NCBI GenBank assembly: GCA_023935145.1
Contig: CM043698.1
Span: forward strand, 17,301,001-17,365,000
Source: Bretschneidera sinensis
Taxonomy: Eukaryota > Streptophyta > Magnoliopsida > Brassicales > Akaniaceae
Length of the DNA stretch: 64,000 nucleotides
Reading direction: 5' to 3'
Each line of letters begins with the position of its first letter. Position 1 is the first letter of the stretch. The translations under genes were made by a program, and so were the position numbers. Below, piece after piece: positions 53,444-64,000 of the stretch. Under the pieces are notes generated by a model. That model worked only from the letters and a program-made list of their open reading frames with translations, made no database searches and was not told where the DNA came from.

Positions 53444-53669
53444 GATTGTATTGGGGCCATTGATGGAACATAAGTATATGCTTGGGCTCCTACAAACAAA
53501 CAGATTCCTTTTCGAGGAAGAAAAACTAATGTGACACAAAATGTAATTGTAGTTTGCTCACATAACATGCTATTCACCTATGTATGTGCTGGATGGGAAT
53601 GAACGACTCATGACACAAGAGTCTTCCTTAACGCAATCATAAGTATCGATTTTCCAATGCCAACTGATA
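53444..53669 (+). pseudogene. PIF/Harbinger transposase, catalytic exon
   Basis: Preceded by a TTTTCAAAAG acceptor. The frame gives DCIGAIDGT, a stop, VYAWAPTNKQIPFRGRKTNV, TQNVIVVCSHNMLFTYVCAGWE, a stop, and HDTRVFLNAI...PMPT. GAIDG and HDxRVF carry the first two acidic residues of the DDE catalytic triad. The third residue would lie in a later exon that I do not find. The exon begins exactly where the N-terminal exon ended at 31219 (YFK|DCIGAIDG). A possible donor GTATGT follows at 53670. Confidence 0.8.
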
Positions 53670-53699
53670 GTATGTCATTTTCCCCATTAATTACAAAAA

Positions 53700-54630
53700 A
53701 TGTAATAAATTAAATAATATATAATTTGATTTATATATTATTTAAGAAAAAACAAGTGATACTGATAAATAATTTTTATAGATAGATGTTGGTATTGAAC
53801 AGTGTGCATGTAGAGTACGATCAAAGGACTCAAACTAGATACATGTCACATCGTGATGACGTCTTCTTTGATAAATAAGCATTTGACTTTATTTTACATA
53901 CATCATTTAAGTCACACTCATAACAGTAGAGTAGTACATGATAAGCTTATGTTCCATGTTTTGAATGATCAATTGATCACCATGTAAAGGCATTATTTCA
54001 CACAATTCATGCGGATAGATCTAAGAATAATTTGTGCACATCCATGGTAAACATTACAAATTATTTTTAAAAAAATTTGAATAGTGACTGTTTAGTAATT
54101 ATTATTTAAAACTTTATATTATTTGATTTAAATATTTTAAACGGATATTTAAATAACACCATTCTATATCTAAATATTTAATTTTTTTTTAAGTAGTCAA
54201 ATCTTCAAGAAGATGTCTCTAATGAGAGATGTTTTTTATTCATGTTTTTCTTGTCATATTAACATCACGGTTTTATATCACTCAAAAGTATTTAACTCGA
54301 GTTATTTTTGAAATCACTAGATATATAATTTAGAATTTTTTCATCATACTATTTATATGAAATATGAGCGATCACAAACTCTTCGTGTACGTTTAGACCC
54401 TTGTGAAATTTGTAAAAGTGACGACATAATTATATAAATCACAAATCAAACTAATAATTTTGTCCCGTTGGAGACCTAGATTTCATGATAAAAATCATGA
54501 TCAACTCAAAAACCATGTACTCACATGACAATGGGTTTGAATAAACTCTGATAGGATTTTTAACACTATGGACTATTATCAAAATGTATTAACTCAGATT
54601 ATTTTTTAAATCATAGAGCTTTACATATAA
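53700..54630. other. AT-rich non-coding sequence, nothing recognised
   Basis: I looked for the missing Harbinger exon (conserved Y-x-V-D-x-G-Y-P motif) and did not find it. No other gene or clear repeat is visible. Confidence 0.45.
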
Positions 54631-57600
54631 ATAGTTTTTTTTGTTTTTCAATTATACTACCTATGTGAGTCATCAGTCATACACCACCAAAACTGTAAAG
54701 TCACTCACGGAACTAAAATCCTATTATTCGGTATCAATCATAACATTTGTATTATATAATATCAATTGACCCACAAGATTTATTTTATCTTGTGAGTTTA
54801 ACCCTTTAATAGTGAGAAATTCTTGCATAGATTATGGTTAAGCGAGTTATGCTAGAATTTTTCTTTAATCGCACTCATCTTTCTTATTCACCCTCTCTCG
54901 CTTTCTTTTTTTTATTTTTAAAATTTTGAAATATAAGGGTGTGTATGATTTTAGAAAATATTTTCTGTTTTTGTTTTTTATGTTTAGAAAATGATAATAA
55001 TTTTCTGTTTTGTGTTCCTTAAATACTCGTTTGGTTAATATAATTTAAAATAATAATAAACAAATAAAAACTTGAGACCTCTCACTTGATCCCTTTTAAC
55101 GTGGCAGTTTCAAAAGCTACTAAAGAAGCAAAATGTATAATTTAATATATATGGATTTAGTTTGGAGGCTTTGAGTTAAGTGATCACTTCTTGGAGCGAG
55201 AACAAAAACGCAAAAAGAAGGAAGAGGAGGAGAGAGGAAGAAGATGAAGGAGGAGGAGAAGGAGAGATGAAGAAATGGTTTGGAGGGGAAGAAGAAGAAG
55301 AAGAAGAGTGAGGATTAAATTCTTTCTCTTGAAATTAAAAAAATGTTAAATTACATAGAAACATATATTGTTTAGCTCAGTTTCATAACAAACCCTGAGA
55401 GGTAAACGATGTCAACCACAAGGTTTAGTATGGACCAAAATAAACCTCAGAGTTTGTTATGAAACTGAGCTAAACCACATTATTTAGTATAAACCAAAAT
55501 AAACCTCAGAGTTTATTATGAAACAGAATCAAACCATAAGGTTTTCTATGTAATTTAGCCTTTAAGCGTAATATTTCACAACTCACAAGTGTCTGCCATG
55601 ATGGCACAATGATGCGAGCTGCATATAAAAGATGTCAGGATCAAGTCCTTAGCTTGATTTCGGTGGATCTGTCACCTAGACCTGCGAATTTGGACACCAA
55701 GGAAATATTTTTCCTACTTTAGATATTTATATATTATGGCATAATCATGGAATAAATTATGCAGGGTCCATAAAATAATAAAACAATTTTCAAATGATTT
55801 TATCTCTCTAGAATTCAAATTTTCTAAAAACCCTTTCCCTCCCTAAACTCAAGAATCACTTTCTCTCTCTAAACTCATAGTATTTCCCATCTCTAAATCG
55901 AAATTTGTACAATCTAATAATCAATTATCATCGTAGATCTCAATTATTGGTATAACTTCATTGATTCATTCTCCTTAAATCAAAAACCAATGCAAAATTT
56001 CAAGGTATTTCATGTTAGAATTATCTCTTATGTGGGATTATATTTTGTGGACTTTTGGGTTTTGTCACAAAATGGGCTAAGTATTAATCTACTTAGTGAG
56101 ACATAAAAAAACCTCAATAGAGCAATCTATCTACAGTGGGCCTAATACTTTAATGTGTTTAATATAGGTTAGTTAGTGTATGTCATAGTTGACCTTTGGG
56201 CATGTGATGAGTGGACCATTAAATCATTATACAATACATTCTCTACACATTGGTTAAAGGCTTACCTCATCAAGACTAATGTATCTAGGAAAGCAAAAGG
56301 GAGAAGTACATATTGTTTAGCTAAGGATTTGTTCCTATTGATTGATCAAAGATTTCTTTGCGTCATTTACAATGGATCCTAAGCAATGTATGAGTTTTTT
56401 CTATCTATTTATCATCAGGTGTTCTCTACTCTTCTATGGTGTATCCATGGGATTAAGGATATTATTGAAATCCTATATTTTAATTTTAAATCGATCTTGT
56501 TATTTATATATTGTTTTATTTATCATTTAGGTGTCTATACCCTTTTAGAATGCTTTGACGCATATTGATCTCATGCTCACTTAAATCTAAGTCATTTTTT
56601 ATTTTCAATTTGAATCTTAGGTTTATCAGCTGATATTTATCTAAAATATACTAACAAATTTTGTAATTAGGCTTTCATATTTCATAACTTGTGTATTAAA
56701 TTTTTTTACCTAAATATTTTTCGTAACTAGGACTTCTTATTTCGTAACACATGCTTTATTTTTTTCGTAATTTAAATATATTTTGTAACTTAACCTTCAT
56801 ATTTCGTAAATTAGGTTTCATTTTTGTAACCTAAAAAATATTATATCAAATTTCATAACTAGTGGAGTATTTCATATTTCGTAACACATATCTTATTTTT
56901 CGTAACCTAAATATTTTTCGTAACTTAACCTTCATATTTCGTAAATTATGTATTATTTTTCGTAACCTAAAAATACTATATCAAATTTCCTAACTAGTAG
57001 TTCATATTTCATAACACGTGCCTTAATTTTCATAACCTAAATATTTTTTTTGTAACTTAACCTTCATATTAAATATCATTTTTTGTAACAAAAAAATACT
57101 ATATCAAATTTCATAATTAAACCTTCATATTTTGTAACTTGCATCTTATTTTTCGTAACCTGAATATTTTTCATAACTTAACCTTAATATTTCGCAACTT
57201 AGATATAATTTTTCATAACCTAAAAAATTCTATCAAATTTTTTAATTAGGCATTTATATTTCGTAACTCGTGCTTTAATTTTCGTAACCTAAATATTGTT
57301 CGTAACTTAATCTTAATATTTTGTAACTTAGGTATCATTTAAACGCCAATAGTCAAACAATGAAAACTTTTCTGCTCAAATTACGTGCCGATCGGCAAAT
57401 GGACATATGATCGATTATCAATTGGCGATCGATGAATTGACAATCGATTGTGAATTAATATAATTTAGATGAAATTATATTATTTTGCTGATTCACAATC
57501 GATTGTGAATTAATATAATTTAGAGGAAATTATATTAGTTTGCCGATTCGTGTATCGGTGACTTTAAAGAGTAGAAATAGATTATTAAGTTTAGAGAGAA

Positions 57601-58707
57601 AATGATTTGTGGAGAAAAATTTTTCATGGAATTCGAATTCTAGAGAGATAAAACCTCTTGGAAATTATTTTGTGATTTTATGGACCTGTGTAATTTATTC
57701 TATGATTATCTTACCAAAATTATTTACTTACAAAAAATGAAGGTTATGATACGAAATTTGATATATGACTTATGAAATTTCATTATTTAGTTAATTTCAT
57801 ATCATGGCGGCATCATGCCGCAAAAGTCTTTTTGACACTATAGTGGGACTTGTTATATATAAATGATTGTTAAACTAATTGAATAATGAAATTATAATTT
57901 TTTTTTATATATATATTTATGAATTATATATAGATGATAGTTAAACTAATTGAATACTCTTTTTTTTTTTTGAGAAATTGTTTAAACTATAACAGTAAAA
58001 ACAATAATATTTCTAATATAATTAAATTGGTATAGCTGTAAAATGAATAACTTAAAGTAAAAGTAAAACATGGCAAAATAAAAGGATCAACCTGTTATTC
58101 AAAAAAAATTCTCAATGGGTGAACAAAATCAATATAATACTTCATACAATAGCCTAATGTTAATGCTGCCATGTTTATTTTTACTTCTAAAAAGACACAA
58201 AACATCATATTAAATAAATAATAATATCACAAATATTTATTAAAAGGAATTTATTTACATAATAATAGATAAACAATTAATAAATTCATCACTTTTAAAT
58301 GTATATTATGTAGACCTGCAATGCAAAACAAGGGTCTTACACTAGTATTGTAATTACTGAAATAATATTACAAGCATATGGGTATCCCTGGCCTTTTAAC
58401 TCTGCTGTCGCCATGTAAAAGAGAGATTAATACTCGACAAAAAAAAAAAAAAAATCAAATGGAAAGAAATTATTGAAGAAGAAGAAAAGGAGAGCCCTAG
58501 ACAAAGCCAAAATCGACAAGCCTAACTCAGCCGAGATACCCAGCCCCCAGGTATGTTTATTTCCATTGAAAAGTTCCCTTCTCTCTTTCTGTGGATTGAA
58601 TATCTTTGCATTTTTTGGATAATTTTTTTATTTCTTAGACAACGAACATGGTTAATCAAAACTCTGTTTTTGCCCCCCTTCCGCAATAAGAAATTTGACC
58701 AATTTAC
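54631..58707. repeat. Right copy of the ~4-kb duplicated segment
   Basis: Direct repeat of 1-4031. It contains a MITE-like unit (55345-55560), the inverted-repeat-bounded unit (55741-57709) and the TTTCGTAAC minisatellite (about 56650-57345). It has about 50 bases (58520-58570) missing from the left copy, including a splice-donor-like CAG|GTATGT. Beyond 58707 the two copies are unrelated. Confidence 0.85.
55741..57709. mobile_element. ~2-kb unit bounded by long inverted repeats (copy 2)
   Basis: Counterpart of 1125-3085, with the same ATAATCATGGAATAAATTA start and inverted end. Confidence 0.5.
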
Positions 58708-58878
58708 ATGTTGGGAAACCACCTCAATGATGCTCAGCTGATGGTCTTCCAAACATCCATCTTAGTAACCCAATTGATTCTTAGAAAATATATTGTGTTA
58801 TCTTCATTGATAATAATTAAAAATATTGTCCATATGCTATTTTTTCAATTTCTCGAATGGTCTGAGGATTTAAAGGGG
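58708..58878. other. Junction between the 4-kb repeat and the Tnt1-like element
   Basis: Short AT-rich stretch without recognisable features. The left end of the Tnt1-like LTR could lie anywhere from here to 58890. Confidence 0.35.
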
Positions 58879-59720
58879 TCTAAAATGACTTGTAAAGAAA
58901 AGAAACAGCAAACGAAGCAAGAAAGAAAGACACAGCAATTGTTATCGAGGTTCGGCAATAGCCTACGTCCCCGTGAGTTCCTCTGAACTCTCTGCACTAA
59001 ATCAATGAGTTCTTACAATCCAGCAACACCTCTCCAAGAATCTACAAGTTCTTGAAGGAACAAAGAAGAGAACAAGAAAGTGATAAGGTCTTGAGTTACC
59101 CTGGAACTTTCCCCCTTGGAAATTTCACTTACAAGTCCCTTGAATCCCCTTTCTATACTAATCTCTCTCTTTACAACCAGCCTCTTTAATGAGTCCCTCT
59201 TGTATATCTGTGTCTTTGCACTCTCACACAATTCTCTCATTCACATGTTCTATCACACACACACTTGTTTTTCTATCACATTGTTTTTTTTAGATTGAAG
59301 CTAGGTGACCCTTTATATAGTGCACCAACTTCTTGACCAATCTTGAGGGTCAATATCCACCCTTAGATCTTGAGGACTAATCAACCATAGCCTTTGATCA
59401 AGTCTAAGTGATCCTATTGATCACGCATCCCGGCACTTAACAAAAGAGGCTAAAAACTAGCCTTAGTGTGCCTTCAGGCCGCGACCTAGGACAGGGCGCA
59501 CTGCTGCCTGAGCCAGGGCTGAAAACATTCCACTTCTCACATTTCTAGGCACCGCGGCCTGGGGTAGTCTGAGCCGCGGCTCACACTGGTGCAGAGCCTC
59601 CTCCATGCTGGGCGTTGCGACCTAGGAAGAGCTAGGCCATGGCGCACACAGGTGTGCACACTTTGTACATGCTGAATTTCATTCTTCTTCTCCCGTTTAA
59701 TCCTTTGACAAACTCCAACA
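58879..59720 (-). repeat. 3' LTR of the Tnt1-like element
   Basis: On the minus strand it starts TGTTGGAGTTTGTC after a purine tract (AAAGGTAGAGAT, plus 59721-59732). A TATA block GTGCACTATATAAAGGGTCA lies near 59308-59327. Short GC-rich palindromes (CCGCGG, TCGCGGCCT) lie at about 59475-59625, upstream of the TATA box. The far end is approximate. Confidence 0.78.
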
Positions 59721-59917
59721 ATCTCTACCTTTGTCTAAGCGATTAAACCCGAACCCATTGTGCAGAGAACTCAGGATCCAAACTTATCTTGAGTCATCAT
59801 TTAGCCGATTCCAATCCTAAGAAGTTCAAGGCAATGATTGAACCTTCTTAGAGGTAGAACTTTGGTATTTAAATCTGTAGGACTTTCTTCTGTGGCCATC
59901 TTGTCCACATGAATACA

Positions 59918-60731
59918 TCATTCCATAACATTTTCCCAAATGAAATGATACCAAACATCCATATGCTTTGTTCTCTCATCGAACACCAGATTCCTCCACA
60001 AGTGCCACACACTTTGGCTATCCGAAGACACCACCACCTGCTCTTTTAGGACCTCCCACTCTTCCAACAACCCTTTGCACCACATAACCTCCTTGATGGC
60101 TTCCGTAGTCACTATGTACTCAGCCTCGGTTGTTGAGAGTGCTATCACCGGCTGCCACTGAGCTTTCACGTACCTCAGCAATTACTTCATCCCAAGGAAA
60201 AGCTCCTTTCCGAGATTACTCACAAATCTGCTGAGAACATCTATTGCTTGAGAAATGTCATGTCTAGTGCTCACCATCATGGATATGACTGATCTACCCG
60301 AACTAGAGTAAGGGACCATATCCATTTCCTTATTCTCCTCATCCATCCCAAGATATTGTTCGCCAGAGAACTTGAAATGACTAGCAAGGGGAATCTTCAC
60401 TTGTTTACCATCTTCCATAGAAAACTTGTACAGCACATTTTCTATGCCGAAAGACCAAGAAACCTTTAACCTGTTTCTCTCCCTTTCCCGAAATCTTCTC
60501 ATCTCAATGATCTTTTGTGTAAGGCTAAGATCCTTCCTCTCGAACTCCTCACTGAGTTGAGATGTAAGCCTTTCCATCCTCTCCCTGCTGTTCCGAACCA
60601 ACAGCATATCATTGGCATAGATGAGGATAATCACCACTTCATCCACCTTATGTCTAGGTGAGAAGGTTTCTGTGAAATCCATGCCTTTCCTTTGTGTGAA
60701 CCTCTTCGCCACCAGCCTAGCCTTATTCTGG
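59918..60731 (-). pseudogene. Tnt1-like reverse transcriptase (deleted) and RNase H
   Basis: Read on the minus strand: KARLVAKRFTQRKGMDFTET and FSP, then an abrupt jump to VVIILIYANDMLLV. That removes most of the polymerase fingers and palm, and replaces the usual YVDD by YAND. The rest follows the copia pattern (EFERKDLSLTQKIIEMRRFRE, GRSVISMMVSTRHDISQAIDVLSRFVSN). A stop at about 60180 separates it from RNase H (QWQPVIALSTTEAEYIVTTE, FDERTKHMDVWYHFIWE). The protein could not be active. Confidence 0.8.
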
Positions 60732-60736
60732 ACTTC

Positions 60737-61200
60737 TGATGCAGGAGGATCCGAGTCAGATGATGCTGAGTTGTCAGATGGCAAGTGGGCTACCTAAACC
60801 GGTTTACATCGTTTAGCGGGCTACGGGCTTAGATTAGGCCCTGAAGACCCTAGTCTGATTGAAAACAAGCTTTTGGGAAAAATTTAGTATTTTATACTAA
60901 GCCTTATCATTTTTAAGTCAAAAAACGAAGTTTAGACCTTCAAATTGGCAGTTTTAAGTTTTTAAGAAACTTTTTATTTTAGTTATTTTAATTTCAGCCT
61001 TAATTTTATTTTCCTATTTTGTTTCAACCTTATAAATAAGGTCTTAGGGTTTCATAATATTATAATTGTATTTTTGGAATAAATTAAAATAAAGATCAAA
61101 GTAGTTTTTCTGTATTGTTTTAGGGTTTTTCTTGTGTTACTCCTTGTGAACTATCTGTTCGACTAGCCTGCAGAATAATCGCTATTTCTGCTCGGCGTCA
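60737..61200 (+). repeat. Solo LTR of the miniature gypsy family
   Basis: 464 bases, TGATGCAGGAGG to TCGGCGTCA, with a perfect target duplication ACTTC (60732-60736 and 61201-61205). It splits the reverse-transcriptase region of the Tnt1-like element. It defines the exact LTR ends used for the array at 19869 and the relative at 26211. Confidence 0.95.
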
Positions 61201-61205
61201 ACTTC

Positions 61206-62958
61206 ATCCCCTGGAGGGTACCCTTCTTTGATCTTGTAAGTCCACTTACAATCCACAACTCTCTGTTTTCTCGGAACGTGCACCAATTCCCAGAAGTTGT
61301 TCTTCCTCAAAGAATCCGTTTCTTCCTCCATAGCTAGCTTCCATCTTGGTGAATCTTTACATCCCATGGCATCAATATAAGTCTCTTGTTCACTCATCTC
61401 TCATTCTATCCAAGGAGCTGCTACATCCGCAGCATCTGCAAATCCATATCTCAAAGGTAGTTTGACCAGCCTTCTTTCCCGGTCCCTTGTGAGTTGATAG
61501 TCATTCTGACTTGCTGCATCATCCTCTTCTAGTTCAGCCTCCTCTCGAGTGTCCTAAGCTTAGCATTCATCAATGGGCTCTACCTGGTCCGAACCCTCTT
61601 GCCTTCCTTGCTCTACCTGAACTGAATTTTCCTTGATGCTATGCTCCACAAATACCAAACTGGTTTGCTCACTAACCCCTGCAAGGTTAGTTTTCTCCAA
61701 ATAGGGAAATAACAATTTATTAAAAATGACATCCCTACTTATTGTGAGTTTAAATCCTTTTTGCTTTAAGGACCACAACCTATACCCCTTAGCCCCTTCC
61801 CCATATCCTAGAAACACACATACACAGCACACCCAAAAGTCCTAAGGTTGTCCAACTCAGAGGGTTTACCACTCCACATCTCCATGGGAGTCTTGAGCTC
61901 TAAAGCTCTAAAGGGTGATCTATTTACCAAGTATGCAGCAATAGACACCGCTTCCCCCCAAAAATATTTGGGTAGTCCAGATCCCATTAACATGCACCTA
62001 ACCTTTTCCATAAGGGTTTTATTCATCCTCTCAGCAACTCTGATTTGCTGAGGGGTTTTCACAACTGTTCTATGTCTTAGAATCTCATTTAACCTACAAA
62101 ATTGATCAAGTTCTTGGTTAAAACATTCTAAGCCATTATCGGTTCTTAACACCTTAACTACCCTGCCCATTTGAGTCTCCTCCAGCTTTTTCCACACCAC
62201 TAATTTATTCAAAGCATCTAATTTATTTCTAACCAAATAAACCCAAACCTTTCTTGAATAATTATCAATTAAAGATAGAAAGTAAAAGTTATCTCCCTGT
62301 GTTGATGTTCTTGCTGGCCCCCAAAGATCTGTATGAATGTAGTCAAGAATGCCCTTAGACTTGTGCACTCTGGTGTTGAAGCTGACCCGATGTTGCTTCC
62401 CAAGAACACAACATTCGCAGAAATCAAGTTCCTCTACTTTGTCACCATCAAGTAAACTATCCTTGCTGAGAACTTGCAGGCCTTCTTCGCTCATATGTCC
62501 CAAGCGAGTATGCCAAAGAGCTACCTTATCAATCTCAGCCATCAAGCTTGCAGCTTGATCCTTGATCTCTGTGTCTCCAATCATCTCATATAGTCCATCT
62601 TTCATTGCTACCTTGATCACTACCAAAGATCCCTTGGTCATGTTGATCTTTCCTCCTTCTGCTTTGTATGTGTAACCCATGGAATCCAGCTACCCCAATG
62701 AGATCAAATTTCTTTTCAAATCCAGAAGATACCTCACATTCCTCAGCAGCCTTGTCATTCCATCAAACATCCTTAACTGGATGTCTCTTATCCCCCTCAC
62801 TTGGTAAGAAGTTTCATTCCCCAGGAAAACCTTTCCATCATTGGTTTCCTTGAAATTCTTGAACCAATCCCGGTGAGGGCACATGTGATGAGTGCACCTG
62901 GAATCCAAGATCCATTTCCCGCTGCCTTCTTGCCCCTTGCTCACACTTGAGCACACAA
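61206..62958 (-). pseudogene. Tnt1-like protease, integrase and start of reverse transcriptase, broken
   Basis: Read leftward from 62958. The protease has ILDSRCTHHM, where DSG has become DSR. Pre-integrase shows WHTRLGHMSEEGLQVLS. The integrase zinc site is CECCVLGKQHRVSF; its catalytic residues lie in DYIHTDLWGPA, LRTDNGLECF and IRVAERMN. A frameshift at about 61810-61830 separates this from the C-terminal part (LGYGEGAKGYRLWS, ISRDVIFN). A stop at 61560 precedes the beginning of reverse transcriptase (WKLAMEEETDSLRKNNFWELVHV, DCKWTYKIKEG), which is cut by the solo LTR. Layout and motifs are those of Tnt1-94-type polyproteins. Confidence 0.83.
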
Positions 62959-62977
62959 CAAGAACATCATCATCTTG

Positions 62978-63782
62978 CTATTCTTCCTTGGCAACCGAAG
63001 CCTCTCCGTCCTTGGTATGACTTCTTCCCTCATCTCTCATCTTCTTCTTGCAATCTTTCTTGAAATGACCATCGTTATGGCAATAGAAGTATCTCCCATG
63101 GCTTTCTCTTCTACCTTTGTCCCGGTAGTAGCCATGTATGTTGTTGTGCGCTCTCCCATGGCTTTCTCCTCTACCTCTGTCCCGGTAGTAGCCATGTATA
63201 TTGCTGTGCACTCTCCCATGGCTTTCTCCTCTACCTCTGTCCCAGTAGTAGCCATGTATATTGTTGTGCACTCTCCCATGGCTTTCTCCTCTACCTCTGA
63301 CCCGGTAGTAGCCATGTATGTTACTGCAATACCGAGTTGCTGGCATTCCTTTAACGAACATCCCTTCTCCACTTTATGCACTCCTCAACTTGGCATCAAG
63401 ATTATCTTGCAACTCTTTATTAGGATCCAATTTAAAAGCAAAGATTTATTTATGAATATACCTCTTATTAGGGAGAGTCCTAACAAGAAACAACCCATCT
63501 AGTTTCTTCCAAATGACAATTGGATTTTTCGAGTCTCCGCACTCCCTTGTGACATTATCCGACATGTGTAGGAAAATGGTATTGTACGACATCTTCTTCA
63601 TCTCATTCCGCTGGACCTCCATGAGACTTGCTGAAAAAACATCATATTCTCCTGAAAAAACATCATATTCTCCAATCACCAAGTCCACCTTTTGTTGCAC
63701 AAGAACAGCCTTGATCTTCCACTTCTAAAGGGCAAAATGTCTCTTTCCATTAAACTTCTCAACAGTGAAATTTGAAGCCATC
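62978..63782 (-). pseudogene. Tnt1-like gag with a 20-residue tandem repeat
   Basis: Starts at the CAT at 63780-63782 (MASNFTVEKFNGKRHFAL, followed by a stop). Gag sequence continues to about 63446 (VDLVIGEYDVFSGEYDVFS, with a small internal duplication, and PIVIWKKLDGLFLVRTL). Downstream, at 63091-63330, four exact-length 60-base units encode HGYYRDRGRGESHGR with small changes. The zinc knuckle follows (YCHNDGHFKKDC) and has lost its first cysteine (YFYC instead of CxxC). The arginine/glycine-rich repeat next to the knuckle may have bound RNA. Confidence 0.78.
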
Positions 63783-63841
63783 TTGCGGAAAAGATCCCAG
63801 ATTTATGCAGCACCCAAAATTGCTTTCCAACTTCTTCTAAA

Positions 63842-64000
63842 CCTCAAGAACACGATCGAAGATTGATCTCAACACCATTCTTGAATCACCCTCAAGAACA
63901 CGATTAGATCTTGATCTTTACTCCATTCTTGAATCACCTTAAGAACACGATCAGATATTGATCTCTACTCCTTTCTTGAATCACCTCAAGAACACGATTA
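63842..64000 (-). repeat. 48-base tandem repeat in the Tnt1-like leader
   Basis: CTCAAGAACACGAT recurs every ~48 bases (63843, 63891, 63938 with TTAAG, 63985), with TTGATCT and TTCTTGAATCACC in each unit. It lies just upstream of gag on the minus strand and continues out of the window. Confidence 0.75.

Larger units (their letters stand above)
58879..64000 (-). mobile_element. Tnt1-like Ty1/copia element, minus strand, incomplete in window
   Basis: 3' LTR at about 58879-59720, then RNase H, reverse transcriptase, integrase, protease and gag reading leftward from about 63782. A leader with tandem repeats runs to the window edge; the 5' LTR is outside. It is decayed and interrupted by a solo LTR at 60737-61200. 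Confidence 0.88.

Noticed and set aside
53700..54630. Third exon of the Harbinger transposase
   Set aside because: No Y-x-V-D-x-G-Y-P-like stretch in any frame that I could find.

Overview
This is nuclear DNA of a flowering plant, probably a eudicot. It is AT-rich and gene-poor, the host gene pieces are plant-specific (FLX-like, ECA1/prolamin-like, laccase-like), and most of the window is LTR retrotransposons of plant type nested inside one another, with LINE and PIF/Harbinger remnants. No rRNA, tRNA, CRISPR or bacterial-type operon was seen.

Layout. 1-4031 is the left copy of a roughly 4-kb segment that recurs at 54631-58707. It carries a small hairpin MITE-like unit and a roughly 2-kb inverted-repeat-bounded unit full of TTTCGTAAC-type minisatellite. 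4580-7290 is the 3' end of a LINE, split by a copia remnant joined to a small TRIM-like multi-LTR array (4997-6908). 8377-13626 is the first part of an FLX-like gene, already carrying a stop, into which a complete 4.84-kb Ty1/copia element (8557-13393, target duplication GGGAC) inserted. 14033-14488 and 23882-24337 are two nearly identical genes for secreted six-cysteine ECA1/prolamin-like proteins. They lie in duplicated segments separated by a decayed LINE (16595-22700) that itself holds a Tnt1-like LTR copy and a three-LTR tandem array of a tiny gypsy derivative (19869-22242, target duplication GTAAA). 26211-28490 (minus) is a larger non-autonomous relative of that derivative. 28737-29582 is a solo LTR, next to a laccase-like first exon (29665-29772, minus).

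30905-53669 is a nested stack. The two exons of a PIF/Harbinger transposase pseudogene are separated by an intron that received a 22-kb Ty3/gypsy element (31238-53332). That element received a 10-kb SIRE/Maximus-like copia (36220-46248, target duplication AAAAC) between RNase H and integrase, and a 5.2-kb Athila-like non-autonomous element (47301-52541, minus, target duplication TTACT) near the end of integrase. After the right copy of the 4-kb segment, a decayed Tnt1-like copia (minus, about 58879 to beyond the window end) contains a solo LTR (60737-61200, target duplication ACTTC).

Only the two ECA1-like genes look like functional host genes. The 8919-13154 polyprotein and ORF3 of the SIRE-like element (43197-44330) are the longest intact element ORFs. 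The most unusual signal is a shared architecture. Several unrelated LTRs carry arrays of a short, family-specific palindrome (CCAGTCGACTGG, TGCGATCGATCGCA-type, GAGCTGCAGC, or CCGCGG-type) upstream of the TATA box. In the SIRE-like element the same array plus a TATA box recurs inside the element just before ORF3, which suggests an internal promoter for that ORF.
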